A DNA stretch of 64,000 bases from an uncultured Clostridia bacterium (GCA_947631905.1 CANRND010000004.1:41604-105603); one strand, 5' to 3'. Positions 49,719-57,857 are shown, numbered from the stretch's first letter. A program made the numbers and translations. The notes: generated from the sequence alone by a model not told the origin.

Positions 49719-50480
49719 TTACGGTTTGAGTTTTGGAAAGAGACGCGCCGCGTTCCCCTTGATCGCTTCGCACATCTCGTAAAGAGTGACGTCTTTCAAT
49801 TCCGCCAGCTTTTCCACAATAACGGGAATATTCGCGGGGCTGTTCTTCTCCCCGCGGAAAGGAGAGAGGTAGGGACTGTCCGTCTCCGACAGGATGCGGT
49901 CCATGGGACAGACGCGCACGCTTTCTGCGGCGCGCCTTGCATTTTTGAAGCAAACCACCCCGCCGAACGAAAAATATGCGCCGAGTTCGAGAAATTCTCC
50001 GAGATTTTCCGCGCCGTAGGAATAGCAGTGCATCAAAAACCCGCGCTCCAAACGCCCGGAATGCTCCCGCAGAATGGCGAGCGTATCGGCGCAGGCGTCC
50101 CGCGAGTGGATCTCAACGGGAAGAGAAAGCTCTTCCGCGGCCATGAGCTGTGCCTCAAACGCCGCACGCTGTGCCTTTTTGTCGGGGTCGGGATAGTGGT
50201 AGTCCAGCCCGATCTCCCCCACCGCGACGCACTTTTCGTCCGCGGCCATCTCTTCGAGCGTTTTCACCGTCTCCCGCCCGAAATTTTCGAGTTCGGAGGG
50301 ATGCACCCCCACCGTAAAATAGCACCCGTTGTGCGTTTTGGCAAACTCCGAGTGCCACTTTGCGTGTTTCAGCGTATCCGAGGCAAGGATGACGGTATTC
50401 ACCCCCGCCGCCCTGATTTTCTCCCATTCGGCGGGAAATTCATACTCTTCCTCCGCGAAGTGGGCGTGAACGTCGATCAT
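49719..50480 (-). CDS. tatD: TatD family metal-dependent hydrolase/DNase
   Basis: The 253-residue TIM-barrel enzyme has the metal ligands of the family: HAH at the N-terminus (MIDVHAHF), Glu in VGEIGLDYHY, His in PVEIHSRDA, His in FLMHCYSYG and Asp in LSETDSPYL. TatD proteins are 3'-5' exonucleases or deoxynucleases and also act in RNA or D-aminoacyl-tRNA quality control in some species. Its ATG overlaps the metG stop by four nt (ATGA). Confidence 0.95.
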   Translation of the reverse strand: MIDVHAHFAEEEYEFPAEWEKIRAAGVNTVILASDTLKHAKWHSEFAKTHNGCYFTVGVHPSELENFGRETVKTLEEMAADEKCVAVGEIGLDYHYPDPDKKAQRAAFEAQLMAAEELSLPVEIHSRDACADTLAILREHSGRLERGFLMHCYSYGAENLGEFLELGAYFSFGGVVCFKNARRAAESVRVCPMDRILSETDSPYLSPFRGEKNSPANIPVIVEKLAELKDVTLYEMCEAIKGNAARLFPKLKP

Positions 50481-52483
50481 CTGACTTTCGCCCCGCTTGC
50501 GACCGCTCTTTCGGGAGAGAGAAGCGTCAAATTTCCCGCTTCGTCCTCCGCGCAGAGGATCATTCCCTCGGAGAGAACGCCGCAGAGCTTGACGGGCTTT
50601 AAGTTGGTGACAAGCACCACTTTCTTCCCCACCATTTCCTCGGGCGTATAGAATTTTGCAATGCCCGAGACGACGGAGCGAGTCTCCTCTCCCACTTTCA
50701 CCGTCTCATGGAGCAGTTTTTCGCTTTTGTTTACCTTTTCGCAGGCGATCACTTCCCCGATTTTGAGTTCGACTTTTGCAAAATCGTCGATCGTGATCTG
50801 AGATTTCTCTGCTCCGCTCGAAATGACAGAGGGGGCAGGACCCGCGCTTTTCCCGCTTGGCTCCCCCTTGAGGGGGAGCTGTCCCGCAGGGACTGAGGGG
50901 GTGTGGCGTTCCTTGACGAGCTTCTCCACTTCGGCAAGCTCTTTCTTCATGTCGATCCGCGGGAAGATGGGCGGAAGTTTTTCCACCTTTGCGCCCGCTT
51001 TCAGATACCCGAACGACACGCTCTCAAAGCCCATCTCCTCGGGGCAGGAGAAACTCTTCAAGATGAGCGAAGTCGCCCGCGTTAAAAACGGCTTTAAGAG
51101 TACGGCGCAGATACGGCAGACTTCGGCAAGGTGATAAAGGACGGTGCCGAGCCGATCTTTTTGCGCGGGATCCTTTGCAAGGAGCCACGGCGTAGTTTCG
51201 TCGATATACTTATTGGCGCGCCCCACGAGGGCGAAGATGTGTTCGAGCGCTTCGGGCGCGTTGAGCCTGTCCATTGCGTCCTTGACCTTTGCAAACAGCC
51301 CGTTTGCTATCTCTTCGAGTTTGAGATCGAGGGCGGTTTTTTCGCCGCAGGGCGGGAGACTTTGGAAGTTCTGCACGATCATCGCCGCCGTGCGGGAGAC
51401 GAGGTTGCCGAGGTCGTTGGCAAGGTCGGAATTGACCCGTCCCAAAAACCGCTCGGTGGTGTATTCGCCGTCGCTCCCGAACGGGATCTCGCGGAGCAGG
51501 AAATAGCGCACCGCGTCCGCGCCGTACCGCTTGACAAGATCGTATGGATCGGTAAGCTCGGGGCGGGCGTTTTCTTTGGACTTGCTCAGCTTTTCGCCGC
51601 CGATGAGGAGCCACCCGTGGCCGTAAATCTGCTTGGGGATCGGCTCGCCGAGCGCCATTAAAATGGCGGGCCAGATGATGGCATGGAAGCGCACGATCTC
51701 CTTGCCCACCATGTGCAGGTCTGCGGGCCAAAACTTTTTGTAGAGGCTGTCGTCCCCGCCCGAATAGCCGAGCGCGGAGATATAGTTGGAGAGCGCGTCG
51801 ATCCACACATAGGCGGTGTGTTTGGGGTCGAACGGAAGCGGCACCCCCCACTTGACGGTGGTGCGGGAGACGCTGAGGTCGGTTAGCCCCGCCTTTAAGA
51901 AGTTGTTCACCATTTCGTTGACGCGGGACTTGGGCTGTAAAAACTCGGGGTTGTCCTCGTACAGCTTCAAGAGGCGGGGGGCATATTTGGAGAGGCGGAA
52001 AAAGTAGCTCTCTTCCTTTTGGAGAGAGACTTCCCTGCCGCAGTCGGGGCATTTCCCCTCTTTGAGTTGCGCCTCCGTCCAGAACGCCTCGCACGGGGTG
52101 CAATAATAGCCCTCGTATTCCGCCTTGTAGATGTCGCCGCTCTCAAAGAGCTTTTGATAGATGCGCTGTACGCACTTCACATGGTCCTCGTCGGTGGTAC
52201 GGATGAAGCGGTTATAATCGACGTCGAGGAGCTTCCACATATCTTTGAGCTGCGCGACGAGCGGGTCGATAAATTCGCGGGGGGTAATGCCCCGCTTTGC
52301 CGCCTCTTTTTCCACCTTTTGGCCGTGTTCGTCGGTCCCCGTGAGGAAGAACACCTCTTCCCCCATGAGCTTATGGAAGCGCGCGAGCGCGTCGCAGATG
52401 ACCGTGGTGTAGCAATGCCCGATGTGCCAGTTGCCGCTGGGATAGTAAATGGGCGTGGTGATATAGTAGGGTTTTTTTGCCAT
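50477..52483 (-). CDS. metG: methionyl-tRNA synthetase with C-terminal tRNA-binding domain
   Basis: This class I enzyme charges tRNA-Met. The 668-residue protein has PSGNWHIGHCY (HIGH motif), a zinc knuckle CTPCEAFW...CPDCG (about 128-150), EKLSKSKENA (KMSKS variant) and an all-helical anticodon domain to about 515. The C-terminal EMAP-type domain (about 565-668) begins DDFAKVELKIGEVIACEKV. Between these, residues about 523-564 are encoded by two different intergenic repeat units inserted in frame. AGAGGT precedes ATG 52483. It heads metG-tatD. Confidence 0.97.
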   Translation of the reverse strand: MAKKPYYITTPIYYPSGNWHIGHCYTTVICDALARFHKLMGEEVFFLTGTDEHGQKVEKEAAKRGITPREFIDPLVAQLKDMWKLLDVDYNRFIRTTDEDHVKCVQRIYQKLFESGDIYKAEYEGYYCTPCEAFWTEAQLKEGKCPDCGREVSLQKEESYFFRLSKYAPRLLKLYEDNPEFLQPKSRVNEMVNNFLKAGLTDLSVSRTTVKWGVPLPFDPKHTAYVWIDALSNYISALGYSGGDDSLYKKFWPADLHMVGKEIVRFHAIIWPAILMALGEPIPKQIYGHGWLLIGGEKLSKSKENARPELTDPYDLVKRYGADAVRYFLLREIPFGSDGEYTTERFLGRVNSDLANDLGNLVSRTAAMIVQNFQSLPPCGEKTALDLKLEEIANGLFAKVKDAMDRLNAPEALEHIFALVGRANKYIDETTPWLLAKDPAQKDRLGTVLYHLAEVCRICAVLLKPFLTRATSLILKSFSCPEEMGFESVSFGYLKAGAKVEKLPPIFPRIDMKKELAEVEKLVKERHTPSVPAGQLPLKGEPSGKSAGPAPSVISSGAEKSQITIDDFAKVELKIGEVIACEKVNKSEKLLHETVKVGEETRSVVSGIAKFYTPEEMVGKKVVLVTNLKPVKLCGVLSEGMILCAEDEAGNLTLLSPERAVASGAKVR
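50798..50904. repeat. two repeat units inside the metG coding sequence
   Basis: A family A half-element (AGATTTCTC to CGAAATGACAG, 50798-50829) and a G/C palindromic unit (GGCTCCCCCTTGAGGGGGAG then TGTCCCGCAGGGACTGAGGG, 50856-50904) lie in frame in the linker between the anticodon and tRNA-binding domains of metG. Confidence 0.8.
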
Positions 52484-52502
52484 AACGTACCTCTTTTGCC
52501 CT

Positions 52503-52531
52503 ATTATAGCGCGAATCGCGCAAAAAGTAAA
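52503..52531 (-). promoter_or_regulatory. promoter of metG-tatD
   Basis: On the minus strand TTTACT (52531-52526) and TATAAT (52508-52503) are separated by 17 nt. Confidence 0.65.
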
Positions 52532-52605
52532 ATTATTTTGCGGAGAAACCCTTGCAAATTATTTTCCGCCGTCAGCGGAGACAGCCCCTCTTCCGCGGAG
52601 AGGGT

Positions 52606-52646
52606 AAAAAAGACCCCCTCCATCGGAGGGGGATCAAGGGGGTGGG
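52606..52646 (-). terminator. repeat-derived terminator of the aldo-keto reductase/ECF/DUF1893 operon
   Basis: On the minus strand CCCCCTCC pairs with GGAGGGGG (52632-52614) around GAT, followed by TCTTTTTT. The hairpin belongs to the same GGGGGA repeat class found in metG and at 45.6 kb, so a repeat appears to serve as terminator. It begins directly after the DUF1893 stop. Confidence 0.75.
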
Positions 52647-53069
52647 TTATCCCGCGAGTTCTTTTAATTTTTTGCGGATCGCGTGCAGGGCCTCTTGCGG
52701 GTCGGAAATGCCCTCGGTGGCAAGCTCCATGGGACAAAGCCCCGCCCCCGCGCGGTTGACGATATGTTCGGTGAAAACATCGTACCCGTATGCAATTTTG
52801 TGCGCCTTGAACACTTCTTCGCCCGAGCGGCTCAACACCTCGGCATACACCTCTTCCGCGCCGAGCAGAACGTATAAGAGCGCGGCGGCTCTGCCCACCA
52901 CGCGGTCGGCGCACGAAAAGCCTTGTAGCCGTTTTCCCTCGTCCGCGAGCGCCAACAGCGGCTTTACCCCCCGCTCCGTGCTTGTAAACGTCTCTTCTCC
53001 CCGCACGAACGCGCAGGTGAGCGCGGAGTTCTCCTGCAAAATTGCCCTTGCCCGCTCTATGTCACTCAT
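52647..53069 (-). CDS. DUF1893 family protein
   Basis: The 140-residue protein begins SDIERARAILQEN. It carries the DUF1893 signature GFSCADRVVGRAAALLYVLLGAEEVYAEVLS and the C-terminal IVNRAGAGLCPMELATEGI. The fold is cytidine-deaminase-like in some predictions, but no function is established. Its start overlaps the ECF S-component gene by 8 nt. DUF1893 genes commonly sit beside ECF S components, so it may process the transported vitamin-like substrate. Confidence 0.85.
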   Translation of the reverse strand: MSDIERARAILQENSALTCAFVRGEETFTSTERGVKPLLALADEGKRLQGFSCADRVVGRAAALLYVLLGAEEVYAEVLSRSGEEVFKAHKIAYGYDVFTEHIVNRAGAGLCPMELATEGISDPQEALHAIRKKLKELAG

Positions 53070-53640
53070 GCTTTGCCCTCTCAGCCACCCAATAGACGGC
53101 AAGCGGCACGATGACCCACTGCAAAATGAGGCCGGGAAGCCCGGGGAGCAAACTCATCCAGATAACGGAGATGTTCACGGGCGAACCGAAGCCGTACACG
53201 CCGATCACGAGCGCAAGCGCGCGCACCACTCTGCCCGCGACCTGCGCAAAAAAGAGGGTGACAAGGGTGGGAAGTTTTGCAAAGTAGCGCGAGAACAGCC
53301 CCGTTGCAAGCCCGTACACCGCAAGCTCGATCATCATGTAAGGCAGCATCGCCGCGGCGGGCATGGGGTCGTTCCAAAGGGAAGTGAGGCCGAAACTGAC
53401 CGCGGGACTCAAAGCCCCCGCCGCAAGCCCCGCCCACGGACCCGCGAAGTACCCCACGAGGAAGATGGCAAGGTGCATGGGCAAAAAGGTTTCGCCGAGC
53501 CTACTTCCGAGGTCCGAAACATGCCCGAGCAGGTGAAAAAGTTGCGGAAGCGCGACCGCCGCGATCACGGCAAGCGCCGCCGCCAACGTCTTTGTTTTCC
53601 ATGTGGTGCAAACGAGCGCCGATTTTTTGACGTTTTCCAT
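53062..53640 (-). CDS. ECF transporter S component (substrate unknown)
   Basis: This is the substrate-binding membrane subunit of an energy-coupling-factor vitamin transporter; the shared EcfA/A'/T module must be elsewhere. The 192-residue protein has about six hydrophobic helices. LGETFLPMHLAIFLVGYFAGP and GALSPAVSFGLTSLW are typical of S components (ECF-S family). AAAGGAG precedes ATG 53640. It lies between an aldo-keto reductase and DUF1893 in one operon. Confidence 0.85.
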   Translation of the reverse strand: MENVKKSALVCTTWKTKTLAAALAVIAAVALPQLFHLLGHVSDLGSRLGETFLPMHLAIFLVGYFAGPWAGLAAGALSPAVSFGLTSLWNDPMPAAAMLPYMMIELAVYGLATGLFSRYFAKLPTLVTLFFAQVAGRVVRALALVIGVYGFGSPVNISVIWMSLLPGLPGLILQWVIVPLAVYWVAERAKHE

Positions 53641-53650
53641 AAATTCTCCT

Positions 53651-54757
53651 TTATTCGAACTGTTTTGCGACCTGTTTCAAGAGTTTTCTGATTTCGAGGT
53701 GTTGCGGGCAGGACTTTTCGCACTTGCCGCAGGCGATGCAGTCGCTCGCCTTACCCCGCCCCGACGTATAGTTGCTGTAATACACGTCGCTGTTCCAATC
53801 CTTATAGAGCTTCTTCTGGTTCATGCAGGAGAAGAGGTCGGGAATGGAGATCTGTTTGGGACAGCCGTCCGTGCAATAGCGGCAGGCGGTGCAGGGGATG
53901 AAGTCCTTGCCCGCAAGAACGGCGCGCGCATGTAAAACGGCGCGCTCTTCCTCCTCGGTGAGGGGCTGAAAGTCTTTCATGAAAGAGAGATTGTCTCTCA
54001 TCTGCGCCCTGTCGCTCATGCCCGAAAGGACCATGAACACCCCTTTCTGCTCCGCGGCAAAGCGGATGGCATAGCTCGCGTTACTGCCGCCGCCGAGTTC
54101 GCGGAACACCTTGTCCGCTTCGGGCGGGAGTTTTGCGAGGTTTCCCCCTTTCACGGGTTCCATGACGATGACGGGCTTTCCGTGCTTTTGGCAGGTTTCG
54201 AGGCAGAGGCGGGACTGCACGCTGTGGCTCTCGTAGTCGGCATAGTTGAACTGGATCTGCACGACTTCGAGTTCGGGGAAATCGGTGAGAATACGGTCGA
54301 GGACGGTCGCCTTGTCGTGGAAAGAGATGCCGACATGCTTGATCTTGCCCTCCTCTTTGAGCTTGAACGCCGTCTCGTAGGCGTTACAGCGGCGGTATTT
54401 GTGGTAGTTGATCGCATTCTGCGCGTGCATGAGATAGAAATCGAAATACTCCACGCCGCACCATTTGAGCTGGTTCTCGAAGAAAGGACGGATGTCCTCT
54501 TCCTTGTGGAAGAAGCTCTCGGTGAGTTTATCGGTGAGCGAAAAGCTCTCGCGGGGGTGGCGGGCGGAGACGCAGTCGCGGATCGCCGTTTCGCTCTTAC
54601 CCCCGAGATACCCGTGCGCCGTATCGAAATAGTTGAACCCCTCCGCCAAAAATTCGTCCGCCATGTCGCAGAACTGGGGATAGTCCACCTCTCTGCCCGT
54701 CATGGGCAGACGCATACAGCCGAAGCCGAAATTGCCTTTTACCTTTTCAAAGCCCAT
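53651..54757 (-). CDS. aldo/keto reductase with C-terminal 4Fe-4S domain
   Basis: The 368-residue oxidoreductase has an aldo-keto reductase TIM barrel (about 1-280; GFGCMRLPM, NYFDTAHGYLGGKSE, catalytic Tyr in the latter, HVGISFHDK). A dicluster ferredoxin-like tail follows (about 285-368) with CTACRYCTDGCP and CIACGKCEKSCP. This YakC/PA1127-type fusion is common in anaerobes and is expected to use NAD(P)H and possibly the clusters. The substrate is unknown. AGGAGG precedes ATG 54757. It is the first gene of the operon with ECF-S and DUF1893. Confidence 0.93.
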   Translation of the reverse strand: MGFEKVKGNFGFGCMRLPMTGREVDYPQFCDMADEFLAEGFNYFDTAHGYLGGKSETAIRDCVSARHPRESFSLTDKLTESFFHKEEDIRPFFENQLKWCGVEYFDFYLMHAQNAINYHKYRRCNAYETAFKLKEEGKIKHVGISFHDKATVLDRILTDFPELEVVQIQFNYADYESHSVQSRLCLETCQKHGKPVIVMEPVKGGNLAKLPPEADKVFRELGGGSNASYAIRFAAEQKGVFMVLSGMSDRAQMRDNLSFMKDFQPLTEEEERAVLHARAVLAGKDFIPCTACRYCTDGCPKQISIPDLFSCMNQKKLYKDWNSDVYYSNYTSGRGKASDCIACGKCEKSCPQHLEIRKLLKQVAKQFE

Positions 54758-54784
54758 ATTTGCCTCCTATCGCTTATCGCTTTG

Positions 54785-54813
54785 ATTATATCACAGCGGC
54801 GCAAAAAAATCAA
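54785..54813 (-). promoter_or_regulatory. sigma-A promoter of the aldo-keto reductase operon
   Basis: On the minus strand TTGATT (54813-54808) and TATAAT (54790-54785) are separated by 17 nt. Confidence 0.78.
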
Positions 54814-54845
54814 TGACAAGCAGATGAAAATCGCTCCGCAAAATC

Positions 54846-54874
54846 TTGAAAAATCAAAATTACTATGATATAAT
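54846..54874 (+). promoter_or_regulatory. sigma-A promoter of the unknown gene trio
   Basis: TTGAAA (54846-54851) and TATAAT (54869-54874) are separated by 17 nt. GGAGG (54887-54891) precedes the TTG start. Confidence 0.75.
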
Positions 54875-54900
54875 GAAGAAAAAGTCGGAGGCTTCCGGTT

Positions 54901-55566
54901 TTGGAAAATATCAAACAATTTACGGTGGATTATTTGGAAGGACGGATCGAGCCGCACCTTTATTCGGAGGCATTGCGAAACGATTCTTCCGTTCTCGATT
55001 GGCTGCAAAGTATTGTTCCCGAAAGCAAAATCGGTTATTTTGAAAAAGTCGTCCGTCCCGACGGGAGCTGGTATCAAAGAACGGGACCGTACTCCATTCA
55101 TCATGCGATAAAGGCGGTGTGGAGCGATCCGGGACACAGTCGATTGGGAAGAGAACTCAATACATTCAGCGTGATCTCACGGCTCATGTCGGAAGCATTT
55201 CCCGAATTAGAACTGAATTTAGACACTACTCTGTCTGAAAAATATCATTTTGTTCTGAATGCTTGTCCCGAATATTTATGCAGCGTAGAGATCGAAAATG
55301 CGGGGATCCTGGAAAAACTCATGGAAGAATTTCCCGACACTATGCCTAAGAGCAAGCGTGTGAAAGCATTTCGGGATAAATTGAAGCAAATGTTCTATGT
55401 GGAGGGGCAAAAATACCCGCGCTGGATCCAGCAAAGCGAATGGCCTCTCTCTAAAACAGGCAAACCCACAAAATTTTTAAAGCAAAAATCCAAAGGAGAG
55501 GTTTCTTTCTATTATTTCCTCGATGTTGATACCGGGGAAGAGATCGAAATCATGCAAGCGTATTGA
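54901..55566 (+). CDS. unknown protein, paralogue of the next gene (EWP motif)
   Basis: The 221-residue soluble protein has no recognised domain except a C-terminal segment, QKYPRWIQQSEWPLSKTGKP (about 165-185), followed by a beta-rich end DVDTGEEIEIMQAY. The same layout (KYPRWAQTAEWP, then DVATGKSTVIEQYR) is in the next gene, so the two are paralogues. Such tails occur in unknown Clostridia proteins and resemble contact-dependent immunity or SMI1-like proteins only loosely. The start is TTG 54901, 9 nt after GGAGG. The gene is more AT-rich than its surroundings. Confidence 0.75.
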   Translation: MENIKQFTVDYLEGRIEPHLYSEALRNDSSVLDWLQSIVPESKIGYFEKVVRPDGSWYQRTGPYSIHHAIKAVWSDPGHSRLGRELNTFSVISRLMSEAFPELELNLDTTLSEKYHFVLNACPEYLCSVEIENAGILEKLMEEFPDTMPKSKRVKAFRDKLKQMFYVEGQKYPRWIQQSEWPLSKTGKPTKFLKQKSKGEVSFYYFLDVDTGEEIEIMQAY

Positions 55567-55583
55567 GATTTTCGGGAGAGAAC

Positions 55584-56297
55584 ATGGCGGAAGAAATCAT
55601 CATGCAATTTGTAAGAGGAGAGATCGGTTTTTCCTCATTTTTCAATGCGTACCGTAAAGATGACGCTATCCTCCGGTGTTTAGAGGATACGGTGGTTTTT
55701 CTTTGCCAAAATCATATCCCCGTGACGTATGACGCCGTTTTCCGGGCAGATCAATCTCCGGAGGACGCGGAATATTATATTCAAAAAAGCAGAGAGGACG
55801 GGACCCACATCGTTGTCCCGAATAAAAATTTCCCCACAGTAAAATCATTGATCGATTTTTTTATCAACAGCGATTGCAGTTTTGTGATGAAGAGAGCCGA
55901 AATATATGATTTGATCTTTTCCATCGTGGTAGCGATGGAACCCAAAACGGTCTATTATCATAAATACTCTAACGATTTTAAGTTTTTCCTGAAAGCCGTA
56001 CCCGATTATGTTGCAGGCGGAGAGGCGGCTTGCGATTATATCGAAAATGAAATCATCGCAAAGCTCCCGTCCGACCTTTCGGAAGCAAAAAGAATAAAAT
56101 TGTGCAGAGAGCAGATCAAGGAGCACTTTCACATTACGGGAAGCAAGTATCCACGATGGGCGCAAACGGCCGAATGGCCCATTCTCAACGGAGAACCCGC
56201 AAGATATTTGGGTTATACGCGGACGGGAGATCTGGTGCGCTATCTGTTTGAGGATGTGGCTACGGGGAAGTCAACGGTGATAGAGCAGTATCGGTAA
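55584..56297 (+). CDS. unknown protein, paralogue of the previous gene (EWP motif)
   Basis: The 237-residue protein shares with its upstream neighbour a helical middle that ends KRIKLCREQIKEHFHI (neighbour: KRVKAFRDKLKQMFYV) and the motif SKYPRWAQTAEWPI, followed by a YLFEDVATGK beta end. An N-terminal QFVRGEIGFSSFFNAYRKDDAIL resembles the neighbour's DYLEGRIEPHLYSEALRNDSS, so both ends are conserved and the duplication covers the whole gene. The function is unknown. ATG 55584 follows GGGAGAG. Confidence 0.75.
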   Translation: MAEEIIMQFVRGEIGFSSFFNAYRKDDAILRCLEDTVVFLCQNHIPVTYDAVFRADQSPEDAEYYIQKSREDGTHIVVPNKNFPTVKSLIDFFINSDCSFVMKRAEIYDLIFSIVVAMEPKTVYYHKYSNDFKFFLKAVPDYVAGGEAACDYIENEIIAKLPSDLSEAKRIKLCREQIKEHFHITGSKYPRWAQTAEWPILNGEPARYLGYTRTGDLVRYLFEDVATGKSTVIEQYR

Positions 56298-56362
56298 CGA
56301 ACACCCGAAATGGGGTACGGTTTATGGTGGGCTGCAAATGAGCAATAGGACGGAAATGGAAA

Positions 56363-56920
56363 ATGGGATCGGAGCGTGACATTCAAATCGGCGATTGGGT
56401 AACTTGTTACTACGCGGGATATTGGCAAATTGTTGAAATCAAACATAGTTTGGGAAACAGTCAATTTTCTGACCTGCTCGCGATCGTTAAAAAAGGTTTT
56501 ACGCCGAGTATGAAGTTCGGGCTTTCGCTCAAATTTTGCGATATTGATTGGTGCAAAAAAATAAGCGGGAGTGAATTTTACAGTATAGAAAATTATTTCA
56601 AGGAAAATCCGGATAAAAAACGGGCATTCGACGCTTATGACGGTCCTCTGATCGGGATCGCAAAAGGATGGGTCGTTGACGTGTCGGATGAAGAAGTAAA
56701 AATTTATAATGACAAAATAAAGACGCTCCCGAAATATTTTTCGATAGGACAATTTAACCGCTTGGCAGAAGAAACCGGGCTGCGCAAACACATGTACCCG
56801 TCATCAAAGAAAGCAAAGTATCTGTTGACGGTCATGACATATCCGTGGCTCACGGACGAAAAAAATAAAAGCCCCTTGTATTTTTCGGAGGGGATTGTGA
56901 AAAAGCCGCAAACGAAATAA
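56363..56920 (+). CDS. unknown soluble protein
   Basis: The 185-residue protein begins SERDIQIGDWVTCYYAGYWQIVEI, which suggests a small beta barrel, followed by a mixed alpha/beta body and a helical C-terminus. I do not recognise a family. It lacks the EWP motif of the two preceding genes but shares their AT-rich composition and direction, with a 65-nt gap. The ribosome site before ATG 56363 is poor (only GGA-rich). Confidence 0.65.
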   Translation: MGSERDIQIGDWVTCYYAGYWQIVEIKHSLGNSQFSDLLAIVKKGFTPSMKFGLSLKFCDIDWCKKISGSEFYSIENYFKENPDKKRAFDAYDGPLIGIAKGWVVDVSDEEVKIYNDKIKTLPKYFSIGQFNRLAEETGLRKHMYPSSKKAKYLLTVMTYPWLTDEKNKSPLYFSEGIVKKPQTK

Positions 56921-56923
56921 GAG

Positions 56924-56958
56924 GCGGCGGGGCGGGTGCATTGCACCCGCCCCGCCGC
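56924..56958. terminator. 17-bp GC palindrome between convergent genes
   Basis: GCGGCGGGGCGGGTGCA pairs with TGCACCCGCCCCGCCGC. There is no strong T run on the plus strand; CTCTTATTTCG follows on the minus strand. It is probably a shared terminator of the trio and recO. Confidence 0.55.
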
Positions 56959-56964
56959 GTTCGT

Positions 56965-57741
56965 TTATAACATTCTCACGTATTCGGGAAGAGAGGTAAG
57001 TTCGCTGTCCGTTTGGTAGGCGAAATAGGAATAAAGGAGCCGCAGGGCGCGTTTTTCGCCGTCCCGCGTGCGCGGGGGAGCCTCGAAGCCGAGCGCCTCG
57101 CGGATGCAAAAGTAAGTGACGGCGCTTGTGGGCGTTCCTTTTTCCGCGGAAAAGGCGCCGCGCTCCATGTCGAAGAAGAGAGAGGAAGAAGCGGTTCCCC
57201 CCTCCCCTACCCCTCCCCCACGAGTGGGGGAGGGCGAGTGTTTGGAGTTCTCCCTTTTAGGGACAGCAAGTACCTCGGCGTCCCCCACAGACAATTCGGC
57301 GCGGACGGGATAACCCGCAAGACGCAATGCGGTAAGTAAAAATTTTACGAGCGGGAACGCCGTCTCTTCCCCGCACATCTCGGTGAGCGCGGTGACCGCC
57401 GCCACGAGCAATTCGCCGCCCGGCATTTCCTCATACATGAGCTTATCGCACGCCTCGCACACGACCGCCGCCGCGTAATACTTGCCCACATCCTCGCGGA
57501 GAGGGAAAAACCCGTCGTGCAGCGAAGCGGAGATGACGGTATGCCGCCCGCTCTTTTCGGCAAGGACGTACTCCGCAAAACAAAAAGGCTGCGCCGCGAA
57601 TTTGAGCTTGGCGCCCGCCTTTTTTACCCCTTTCAAAGCGGCGCCGATCTTCCCGCGCTCCGCGGTGAGAAGGGTCGCCATCTTGTCGTTTTCGCCATAG
57701 TCCGCCGCCCGAAGCAAAAGGGCGTCCGTCTTGAACTCCAT
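56965..57741 (-). CDS. recO: DNA repair protein RecO
   Basis: RecO loads RecA onto SSB-coated DNA with RecR. The 258-residue protein has the N-terminal OB fold (about 1-80; FKTDALLLRAADYGENDKMAT and ERGKIGAALKGVKK) and a helical C-terminus. Residues about 168-183 (HSPSPTRGGGVGEGG) are encoded by a G/C-rich intergenic repeat inserted in frame. The cysteine zinc motif typical of this region in many RecO proteins is absent. AAAGGA precedes ATG 57741. It is the last gene of the yqfC-to-recO block. Confidence 0.92.
   Translation of the reverse strand: MEFKTDALLLRAADYGENDKMATLLTAERGKIGAALKGVKKAGAKLKFAAQPFCFAEYVLAEKSGRHTVISASLHDGFFPLREDVGKYYAAAVVCEACDKLMYEEMPGGELLVAAVTALTEMCGEETAFPLVKFLLTALRLAGYPVRAELSVGDAEVLAVPKRENSKHSPSPTRGGGVGEGGTASSSLFFDMERGAFSAEKGTPTSAVTYFCIREALGFEAPPRTRDGEKRALRLLYSYFAYQTDSELTSLPEYVRML
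57195..57240. repeat. GGGGGAGGG repeat inside the recO coding sequence
   Basis: CCTCCCCCACGAGTGGGGGA forms a palindrome flanked by CCCCTCCCCTACC and GGCGAGTG. It encodes the low-complexity SPSPTRGGGVGEGG stretch in RecO. Confidence 0.75.
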
Positions 57742-57743
57742 AT

Positions 57744-57857
57744 TCAATCCTTTAACTGTTTGTATAACATGTAGTAGGTGGGGTTGCCCGTCTCTTCGAA
57801 CATTTCCCACGCGATCTGCTTCGCGCTCCGCGGTTTGCGAAATTCTTCCTCTTTCAT
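57744..57857 (-). CDS. yqzL: YqzL-like small protein
   Basis: A 37-residue gene between era and recO encodes KEEEFRKPRSAKQIAWEMF and continues EETGNPTYYMLYKQLKD. The W-x-M/V-F-x-x-T-G-N...YxLYK pattern and the position between era and recO match Bacillus YqzL, whose function is unknown. A strong AAAGGGGG lies 5 nt before ATG 57857. The stop is 2 nt before the recO ATG, so the two are coupled. Confidence 0.85.
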   Translation of the reverse strand: MKEEEFRKPRSAKQIAWEMFEETGNPTYYMLYKQLKD

